Assembly (NCBI GenBank): GCA_963719975.1
Contig: CAVRED010000011.1
Coordinates: forward strand, 131,908 to 195,907
Direction of reading: 5' to 3'
Length of the DNA: 64,000 nucleotides
Source: Poindextera sp963719975
GTDB taxonomy: Bacteria; Pseudomonadota; Alphaproteobacteria; Caulobacterales; Caulobacteraceae
Below are positions 57,468 to 64,000 of this stretch, one piece after another. The notes below the pieces were generated by a model. That model did no database searches and had not been told where the DNA came from. It saw only the letters and a list, made by a program, of their open reading frames with translations. Within the stretch, counting starts at the first letter, position 1. Each line of letters starts with the position of its first letter. The position numbers and the translations under genes were made by a program.

Positions 57468-58076
57468 CTACCCAATCAGGGTCTGCTGCATGGTCATCGC
57501 CACCAGCATAGGGATCGAGAGCAGGGTGTTGATGCGCGACGCCTGCCCGGCGATACGGCCGGCCGCCGCCTTCGCCGCGTCGTCGGCTTCGACGAGACCC
57601 AGCACCTTCTTCTGGTTCGGCCAGATGAATACCCAGACGTTGAAGGCCATGATCGTGCCGAGCCACATGCCGACGCCGATCAGGATGTGGCCCTTGTTGG
57701 CGAAGCCCTCGGTCGCGCCCAGCGTGTAGGCCTGGACCAGGAACCCGCGGCTCCAGGCCAGGATCACGCCCATGAGCCAAGTGAAGGCCGCCGACCAGCG
57801 GAACCAGAACAACGCTTCTGGCGCGATGAACTGCGACACCGCTGGCCTGAGCTCGGCCGGGATCTGCGGCATCATCCGCGTCTGCACGAAGTTGAAGTAC
57901 CAGAGCAGCCCGATCCACATGATCCCGAAGATCACGTGCAGCCAGCGGAACACGGCCTGCCAGAAGATCTGATCGACGTGCCCGCCGTAGGCGCTGAAAT
58001 AGGCTGCGATGAAGATGATCGCGAGGATGAAGCTCACGATCATCACGTTGCGCAGATTGCCTAGAAAAGCAGCCAT
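57468..58076 (-). CDS. PuuD-type (urate hydroxylase N-domain) membrane protein
   Basis: 202 residues, five or six membrane helices: VMIVSFILAIIFIAAYFSAY, FRWLHVIFGIMWIGLLWYFN, FRWSAAFTWLMGVILAWSRG, ILIGVGMWLGTIMAFNVWVF and the end INTLLSIPMLVAMTMQQTL. These match the membrane domain of PuuD (urate hydroxylase). The C-terminal cytochrome c domain of full-length PuuD is missing, as in the short forms common in alphaproteobacteria. The His in WLHVIFGIMWIG may bind haem. No uric-acid genes are adjacent, so the role is uncertain. Confidence 0.8.
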   Translation of the reverse strand: MAAFLGNLRNVMIVSFILAIIFIAAYFSAYGGHVDQIFWQAVFRWLHVIFGIMWIGLLWYFNFVQTRMMPQIPAELRPAVSQFIAPEALFWFRWSAAFTWLMGVILAWSRGFLVQAYTLGATEGFANKGHILIGVGMWLGTIMAFNVWVFIWPNQKKVLGLVEADDAAKAAAGRIAGQASRINTLLSIPMLVAMTMQQTLIG

Positions 58077-58120
58077 CGCCAATGCCCCTTGGTTTCCTCC
58101 CGGTCCCCGCCGGTTCTGAC

Positions 58121-58134
58121 GAGGTTGCAACCTC
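58121..58134. promoter_or_regulatory. Perfect palindrome upstream of the PuuD-type gene
   Basis: GAGGTTGCAACCTC is a 14-base perfect inverted repeat 45 bases upstream of the ATG at 58076; a regulator-binding site is plausible. No cognate regulator is nearby. Confidence 0.35.
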
Positions 58135-58329
58135 CTTAACCAGACGGCAAGGCGCAAAGGCTTCCAGCGAGATGAGCTTAGCCCGACGCGCGGCACTGAC
58201 GGCCTGCGGCTCGGCCGCAGCATCGTGTCCGAAGACGCATCGGTCGGCGGACTGCAACGCTTCTGAAGCGTCACCCGCCTTGAGGCCGCGGCTCGCGGCT
58301 TATCCGCTCTTTCGAGCGAAAGGCCTCTG

Positions 58330-58701
58330 ATGCCCACTCCCGACGACGTACGCCGCCTCGCCCTAGCCTTGCCCGAGGCCTATGAGGACACCCACCGCAG
58401 CAAGCCGGCCTTCCGCGTGAACAAACGCATCTTCGCCATGCTGGGCATCGAGAGCCCCGCCGGCTCGCGAGGTTTCTTCGCGCCCCTCTCGGGCGCGCGG
58501 CCGGTGGCCAGCCTCACCGTCGATCGCGAAGACCAGCTCAATTTCGCCGCCGCCCATCCACAAGCCTTCGAGCCCGCGGGTCGGTACGGCTTCAGCTACG
58601 TCTGGCTGGACGCAATCGAACCTGACGTCCTGGCGCTGCTGATCCGCATGTCCTGGGCGAAAGTCGCGCCCAAACGACTCACGCTGTCGCGAAGCGACTG
58701 A
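58330..58701 (+). CDS. MmcQ/YjbR family DNA-binding-fold protein
   Basis: 123 residues: MPTPDDVRRLALALPEAYED start, RVNKRIFAMLGI strand pair, ASLTVDREDQLNFAAAHPQA, and WVxLD-like YVWLDAIEPDVLALLIRMSW followed by WAKVAPKRL. This is the MmcQ/YjbR (CyaY-like) fold seen in small proteins of unknown role. Clean frame. Confidence 0.88.
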   Translation: MPTPDDVRRLALALPEAYEDTHRSKPAFRVNKRIFAMLGIESPAGSRGFFAPLSGARPVASLTVDREDQLNFAAAHPQAFEPAGRYGFSYVWLDAIEPDVLALLIRMSWAKVAPKRLTLSRSD

Positions 58702-58914
58702 GGGGATTGACGGCTCCATTGTCCGTCTGACGACCGGATTCTGGACGCGCGGCAACGTCGGCTGACCGGGCTCGAAGTGCCGTTGCAGGCCGCGAGCTGA
58801 TGTCCGCTTTTGACTTCAAAGCGGTCATAACGAAGGTCTGCTCTTGGGCGGCGGCGCACAGCTGAGAGCGACGCACGACCAAGCCGGCGACCACTAGCCG
58901 GCTAGAGCCGCGCG
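58702..58914. other. Intergenic region with degenerate GTCCGC/GCGGAC repeats
   Basis: TGTCCGCTTTTGACTTCAAAGCGG is partly palindromic (58799-58822), of the GTCCGCTTTnnnnAAAGCGG type, apparently a worn member of the repeat family at 53246. Confidence 0.4.
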
Positions 58915-59952
58915 CTAGATCACCATGAGATCGTGGGCGACGATGATCTCGCCCCTAAAGTTCTGTGCAGCGGCGGCCCGCCAGTTGGCGTCGCTCACGC
59001 TCTCGTCGCTCGGCGCGAGGTGAGAGAGCACCAGTGTCTTGACGCCGGCTTCCTGAGCAATCCGTCCGACGTCTTCCGGCGCCGAGTGGTCCGCATGCAT
59101 GTGGGCCATGATGGTCTCTATCGAGCCGGGGACCGCCCCCATCTGAAGCTGGCCGCGCTCGAACGTTTCGAGCGCCTTGAAGTCGGCCGCTTCGTGCACG
59201 AGCACGTCCGCGCCCTTGGCCATTCGCGCCACTGCCTCCAGCGGAACGGTGTCGCCGGAAAACGCGATCGAACGGTCGGCGAAGTCGAAGCGATAGCCGT
59301 ACGCGGGCGTCACCGGCGGATGCTGGACCAACACGGACGTGACCCTCACGTTCTCGTCCTGCATCACCGGTCCCGCGGTCGGGAGGTCATGCACCTCGAT
59401 CATCTCCAGCGGCGGTCTCTTGAAGTCTTCGGCCCAGAAATCGATTGTCACCTTCGCGAAGCGCAGAAAGTCCTCCGTCATCTGCGTCAGGGGCGGCGGG
59501 CCGTAAGCGCGGACGGTTTGCTTCATTCCGCGAACCCAGCCGATCACCAGAAAGGGTCCGTATTCGATGTTATGGTCGGGATGGTGGTGGGTGATGAAGA
59601 CGGCGCGCACGGTGCTGAAGAGCGTTCCCGTCCGGGCGAACTGGTTGGTCACGCCCAGCCCGCAATCGAGCACATAGGCCGCGCCGTTGTGGATCATCAG
59701 ATTTGAGGTCATCCGCCGCGGCCGTCCGGGGACGGGACCCGCAGCGGTGCCGAGCAGGACCAGCTTCGTGCTCTTGGCGCCCTTGAGGGCGGCCTGCACG
59801 CTAGCCTCGAGCGCGGCTTGCGCGCGCTCGGCCGCAGCGTGGACGTCGTCGGCCTGGGCGGCGACGGGCGCGGCGGCGACAGCGGCTGCCGAACCGGCGG
59901 CCGCGCCCGCGAGCAGCCCGCGGCGCGAGAGGCCAAACCCCGAGTTTTCCAA
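58915..59952 (-). CDS. Tat-exported MBL-fold metallohydrolase
   Basis: 345 residues from TTG 59952. A twin-arginine signal (SRRGLLAGAAAGSAAAVAAA) leads a metallo-beta-lactamase domain: VFITHHHPDHN (HxHxDH zinc site), SFSGDT-type SIAFSGDTVPLEAVARMA, VLVHEAADF, and HMHADHSAPEDVG, of the kind found in RNase Z/arylsulfatase-like hydrolases. It probably acts in the periplasm on a small ester or lactone. 23 bases separate it from the TIR-TPR gene upstream in the same direction, so co-transcription is likely. Confidence 0.9.
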   Translation of the reverse strand: MENSGFGLSRRGLLAGAAAGSAAAVAAAPVAAQADDVHAAAERAQAALEASVQAALKGAKSTKLVLLGTAAGPVPGRPRRMTSNLMIHNGAAYVLDCGLGVTNQFARTGTLFSTVRAVFITHHHPDHNIEYGPFLVIGWVRGMKQTVRAYGPPPLTQMTEDFLRFAKVTIDFWAEDFKRPPLEMIEVHDLPTAGPVMQDENVRVTSVLVQHPPVTPAYGYRFDFADRSIAFSGDTVPLEAVARMAKGADVLVHEAADFKALETFERGQLQMGAVPGSIETIMAHMHADHSAPEDVGRIAQEAGVKTLVLSHLAPSDESVSDANWRAAAAQNFRGEIIVAHDLMVI

Positions 59953-59975
59953 GTCGACCCCTCCCGAAAGCGACG

Positions 59976-61620
59976 TCAGGCACCCGTTGAACCGTCAGGC
60001 GGCATCTTCCCCTCCGCCATCGCGATGCCGTCGTCGAACAACTTCACGTGGGCCGGATCGTCCATGAATGACGGCCCGAAGGCCTCGATAGGCAGGGACG
60101 AGAGGGCCAGGTAGCGCGCGAGCGCCGTCATCGCCGCGCCTGTGTCCCCGAGATGGCCGTAGCTGGCGGCGAGTAAAGCAAAGTTGCTCGGGCTGTCCGC
60201 TTGACGGGCGCGATCGATCAAGAGCGGGACCGCCTCGCTGAAACGCCCTTGTTGGAACCGCGCCTGGCCCATGAAGCGCATCGCCGCGTTCCTGCCCGGC
60301 CCGATCGGGTCCAGGCGCATCACGGTCTCCAAGTTCTCGACAGCACGCTCGGCGTCACCGAACTGCAGCCGCACAGCGCCGCTGTACAACCAAGCCGACC
60401 AAGCGCCTGGGTTCAGCGCGACGGCCCTTTCGACGAGAGCCAAGGCCGCCACCTGGTCTCGATCAAGCGAGGCCAACCCATAGGCGACAATCGCCAGAAC
60501 GTTGGCATCGTCTCCCGCGACCTGCAGCGCCCGACGCCCCAGGTCGTGGGCCTCGCGACGGCTGGCTTCCGGATCGTCCGACCACCCGTGACGGATGAGC
60601 CGTTGGTGGCATTGCACGGCCAACGCCAGCGCAGAACCAAAGTTCGGGTCCAGAGCGGTAGCTTGCTCGAGCAGGCCGAGCGCCTGCAACACCTTGGTCT
60701 TCTCGAATGTCCGGTTCAGGCCGAGGGCGCGCAGGTAGAGGTCGTAGCTGCCCATGTTGCTCGGTCGGGCGCGCCGACGCGCGTCGGATCTCGGCGGCCT
60801 CGACCGTGGGCTCGATGACCCCCGCGACGCCGAGCGCGACCTTGTCCTGGAGAGCGAACACGTCCTCGAGGGTGTCCTCGAACCGGTCGCCCCAGATCTG
60901 CGAGCCATCGGCCGCGTCGATCAGCTTGACCGCGATGCGCACGCGGCTCCCGGCCTTGCGGACGCTGCCTTCCAGCACATAGCGGACGCCCAGCAGGCGC
61001 GCGACCTCCTGGGCGGCGACGGCCTTGCCCTTGAAGAGAGGGTCGAGCCGCTGGCGATGACGAAGATCGACTTGAAGCGCGACAGCGCGTTGACGATCTC
61101 CTCGACCATGCCGTCGGAGAAGTACTCCTGCTCCGGGTCGCCCGAGAGGTTGGCGAATGGCATGACCGCGATGGAGGGCTTCGTAGGGAGCGGAAGCGGT
61201 ACGCGCCCCAACCGGTGCGGCAGCCGTGGCCGAGCCGCCCGCCAGATCGGCGATGCTGGCGACCACCTTGCGCCAGCCAGGCGCGTCAGGTCGCCGCTCC
61301 AGCCCGCCAGATCGGCGCACTGCGTCTGGTCGAAGGGCATGGGGAGCCGGCGCCATCGACGGTCAGCTGAACGAGTTCGCGGTCCTCGCGCGCCCGGTTG
61401 GCTTCCGAGAGCACCCACTCCGACTTCACCGCCTCGGCCGACCAGATCACCAGCGCAACCTTCGCCGCCGTCAGCTGCTCCTCGATGACGTGGCTATAGG
61501 CGCGGTGCGCCAGCAGCTCGTCGTCCAGCCAGACGCTGTAGCCCAGCCCCCGCACGCCTCCGCCGCCGCTTGCGCCTGCGCCGCCGTCGAGCGCGCGTAG
61601 GAGATGAAGACGTCGCTCAT
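59976..61620 (-). CDS. TIR - TolB-like - TPR protein, downstream copy
   Basis: About 548 codons with several frame changes (near 61575, 61330, 61050 and 60760). An N-terminal TIR_2 domain (MSDVFISYARSTAAQAQAAA, then GYSVWLDDELLAHRAYSHVI and AEAVKSEWVLSEANRARED) is followed by a TolB/FlgO-like domain (SIAVMPFANLSGDPEQEYFS, LGVRYVLEGSVRKAGSRVRI, GDRFEDTLEDVFALQDKVAL) and a TPR-type helical tail. The tail contains LYLRALGLNRTFEKTKVLQA, SGAVRLQFGDAERAVENLET and QARFQQGRFSEAVPLLIDRA. In this family the Glu after S-x-W (SEWVLSE) is the candidate NADase residue. It is paralogous to the gene at 61617-63269. Confidence 0.82.
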
Positions 61621-63269
61621 GGCGTTACCGGCCACGGCGTCCGGCGGCATCTTCCCCTCCGCCAGGGCGATGCCGTCCAGGAACAGCTTGCGTTGCGCGG
61701 GGTCGCGCAACCAGTTTGCCGCGAAGGCCTCGAGGGGTTGCGAAGAGAGGGCGCGATAGCGCGCCAGCGCCGCCTGCGCCTCGCTGGCTTGGGCGAGGTG
61801 ACCGTAGGCGGCGGCCAGGAAGGCCTGGGGCATCGGGGCGTCGACGTGCTGGGCGTGCTCCTTCAGCAGCGGGACCGCTTCGCTGAACCGCCCCTGCTGG
61901 AACAGCGCCCGGCCGATGAAACCCATCGTGCCGGTTGCATGCGGTCCCAATCGGGTCCAGCCGAAGCGCGGTCCTGAGGTTCTCGATGGCGGCGTCCGTC
62001 TCTCCCGCGCGACACGCGCACGATGCCGCTGATGAAACCAAGCGACGCGCAACCGGGGTTCAGCGTCAGGGCTCGTTCGAGGAGCGCCACGGCGGCCCCA
62101 TGATCACCTTCGAGGAAATCGACGCTCGCGGCGACGCTGGCGAGCACGGCGGCGTCGTCGCCCGCCGCCTTCAGCGCGCGATGCGCCAGCTCGAGGCCAA
62201 GGCGACGATGATCTTCCAGGTCATCTGACCACCCATACAGGACGATGATCCGGTGGCAGGGCGCCGCAAGGGCGAGGGCGGGACCGAAGTCAGGGTCGAG
62301 GGTGATGGCGCGGCTCGCCAGATCGAGCGCCTCCAGCATATCGGCTCGGACGAAAGTGCGCTGCAGGGGTAGCGGCGCGAAGGTAGAGGTCGTAGCTGCT
62401 CAGGTTGTCGGTGGGCCGGGCCGAGGCGCGGCGGATCTCGGCCTGCTCGCACCGTCGGCTCGATCTTGCCGGCGACGGCCAGCGCCACCCTGTCCTGCAG
62501 GGCGAAGACGTCCTCGAGCGTGTCCTCGAAGCGATGGGTCCAGATTTGCGCGCCGTCCGCGGCGTCGATCAGCTGCACGCCGATGCGGACGCGGCCGCCG
62601 GCCTTGCGCACGCTGCCTTCGAGCACATAGCGCACGCCCAGTTGACGCGCGGCGTCCTGGGCGGCGACGCCCTTGCCCTTGAAGGAGAGGCTCGACCCGC
62701 TGGCGATGACGAAGATCGAGCGGATGCGCGAGAGCGCCTCGACGATCTCCACCACCATGCCGTCGGCGAAGTAGTCCTGCTCCGGGTCGCCCGAGAGGTT
62801 GGCGAACGGCATGACGGCGATGGAGGGCTTGGTGGGCAGCGGCGAGCGGCCGGCGCTGGCGCGGCGGCAACGGTCGGTCGCCGCCGATCAACTCGGCGAT
62901 GCTGGCGGTGACCTTGCGCCAGCCCGGCGCGTTCATGTCGCCCGTCCAACCTGCCAGGTCGGCGCATTGCGTCTGGTCGAACGGCATCGGAAGCCGCGCG
63001 CCATCGACGGTGAGCTGGACGAGCTTGTGGTCCTCGCGCGCTCGGTTGGCTTCGGACAGGACCCACTCGGACTTCACCGCCTCCGCCGACCAGATCACCA
63101 GCGCGACCTTGGCTGCAGTCAGCTGCTCCTCGATCGCGTGGGTGTAGGCGTGGTGGGCCAGGAGCTCGTCGTCCAGCCAGACGCTGTAGCCAAGCGCCTC
63201 GAGCGCCTCCGCGGCCGCCTGGGCCTGCTTCGCCGTCGAGCGGGCGTAGGAGATGAAGACGTCTGACAT
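61617..63269 (-). CDS. TIR - TolB-like - TPR protein, upstream copy
   Basis: Start ATG 63269 gives MSDVFISYARSTAKQAQAAA and a complete TIR_2 domain (LGYSVWLDDELLAHHAYTHA; AEAVKSEWVLSEANRARE). A TolB-like domain follows (PFANLSGDPEQDYFADGMVV, RYVLEGSVRKAGGRVRIGVQ, HRFEDTLEDVFALQDRVALA), then TPR-type helices ending in LAEGKMPPDAVAGNA. That end runs in frame straight into the MSDVFISYA start of the next copy, with no stop; a TGA lies in the neighbouring frame, overlapping the ATG. So the copies are either fused or tightly coupled. Frame changes near 62865, 62440, 62370 and 61950. Confidence 0.82.
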
Positions 63270-63420
63270 CTAGGCGCGACCCACCCACCATCGCGGCGCG
63301 CAACCCTAGCTAGGCGGCGAACCGAGGAGCAAGGGAAAGGTGCCTGAAGTCGCCCGCGGCCGCGCTGCTTGGTTGGTTCAAGACGACGTCGTAGCGTCGG
63401 GTCGAATTGGGGGACCACCG

Positions 63421-63948
63421 ATGAGCCTTGCCGACCTCGCCAGCGTCGCCGGCGTCCTCAGCAGCCTGGCGGTGTTCGGCTCGCTGATCTATCTCGCGCT
63501 GCAGGTCCGCCAGGCCGACCGCAACCAGCGCACCTTGCTGCAACAGGGCGCATCGGCGCGGAACATGGAGTCCATCTGGAAGTTCGCCGAACCGCACTAC
63601 GCCGGGATCATCGCCCGGGTGTACAATGGCGAGTTCGACTTCACGCCGACCGAGGCGACGCAACTGACCTTTCTGTTGCGCGCCTCGCTGTTCGGCCTCC
63701 AGGACCAATTCCTGTTGAAGAAGTTGGCCCTGGTGGATCCTGTCCAGACCGCATCGCTGGAACAAGGCATCCAACGCCTCCTCGGCACGCCGGCGTTCAG
63801 GGCCCTTTGGAAGAGTGCGCGCGGGACCTACCACGCGGACTTCACCGCGTACGTCGAGGCGCTGGTCGGCGACGCGCCGCTGAGCCGGCCGCTGGATTTC
63901 GCCGCACAGATCAAGGCCCGCGTGGAGGAGGCGAAGGCGTCGGGCTAG
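63421..63948 (+). CDS. Membrane-anchored hypothetical protein
   Basis: 175 residues from ATG 63421. One N-terminal membrane helix (VAGVLSSLAVFGSLIYLALQ) followed by VRQADRNQRTLLQQGASARN and a helical soluble domain (LRASLFGLQDQFLLKKLALV, FRALWKSARGTYHADF). This SxxYLAxQxRQxxRNQ arrangement is common in unnamed alphaproteobacterial proteins; function unknown. It is divergent from the TIR-TPR pair. Clean frame. Confidence 0.75.
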   Translation: MSLADLASVAGVLSSLAVFGSLIYLALQVRQADRNQRTLLQQGASARNMESIWKFAEPHYAGIIARVYNGEFDFTPTEATQLTFLLRASLFGLQDQFLLKKLALVDPVQTASLEQGIQRLLGTPAFRALWKSARGTYHADFTAYVEALVGDAPLSRPLDFAAQIKARVEEAKASG

Positions 63949-64000
63949 GCGGGGGCCGAATGTCCGGAATCCCCCCTCAGCGGACCATCCTGGAGTTTGC

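Overview
The window looks like chromosomal DNA of a GC-rich alphaproteobacterium, most likely Caulobacterales (Caulobacter/Phenylobacterium type). The signs are a short 273-residue-class flagellin beginning MLSVNTNPGALIALQNL and ending QQLGIQALSIANQSSAALLSLFR-like, with a sigma54 promoter and FlbD-type upstream palindromes; an EcfG-like sigma factor with a matching GGAAC-N16-CGTT promoter; and the codon bias. Many genes change reading frame once or several times while the protein family stays recognisable. Others (kdpA, kdpB, both SDR genes, the MBL hydrolase) are clean. I read most of these breaks as single-base indels in the assembly, not real decay, and give gene ends for the repaired gene.

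Layout. 1-2345: end of a HAD phosphatase and two exported proteins of odd composition. 2342-12223: a potassium island on the minus strand, transcribed kdpA2 - small ORF - kdpF - kdpA - kdpB - kdpC - kdpD - kdpE. It has a second, divergent kdpA and a candidate KdpE operator/promoter in front of the small ORF. 12469-17571: DUF2254 membrane protein, small membrane proteins, slipin, TPR-sulfotransferase. 17668-19372: FlaG, flagellin, their promoter elements, a small lipoprotein. 19395-28737: amino-acid catabolism (cyclase-family hydrolase, Zn alcohol dehydrogenase, kbl-tdh threonine pathway, PutA, CocE-type hydrolase).

28783-34586: a compact, previously unfamiliar-looking catabolic cluster. The plus strand has aldo/keto reductase, a formaldehyde-activating-enzyme (Fae) homologue and an enolase-superfamily dehydratase/racemase, with start/stop overlaps. 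They face a phytanoyl-CoA-dioxygenase-like oxygenase and a tandem-EthD protein on the minus strand, then a class III aminotransferase. 34810-41801: amidase, membrane proteins, two tandem SDR paralogues, GNAT, enoyl-CoA hydratase. 41842-47296: a stress block with ECF sigma factor, GlsB/YeaQ protein, RcnB-like protein, HisKA_2 sensor kinase and small envelope proteins.

47309-52700: a ferritin-like candidate, tRNA-Arg(CCG) preceded by an inverted partial copy of itself, then a sparsely coding accessory stretch holding a membrane protein, a HigBA-like toxin-antitoxin pair and an unknown gene. It is bounded by related palindromes and a second tRNA-3'-end-like fragment. 52702-58701: MAPEG, GrpB, TetR/methyltransferase pair, two GNATs, PuuD-type membrane protein and MmcQ/YjbR protein, separated by copies of a dispersed intergenic repeat. 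58915-63948: Tat-exported MBL-fold hydrolase, two tandem TIR-TolB-like-TPR proteins, and a membrane-anchored hypothetical protein. The strongest candidates for new biology are the TIR-TolB-TPR tandem, the Fae-containing operon, and the extra kdpA with altered filter loops.
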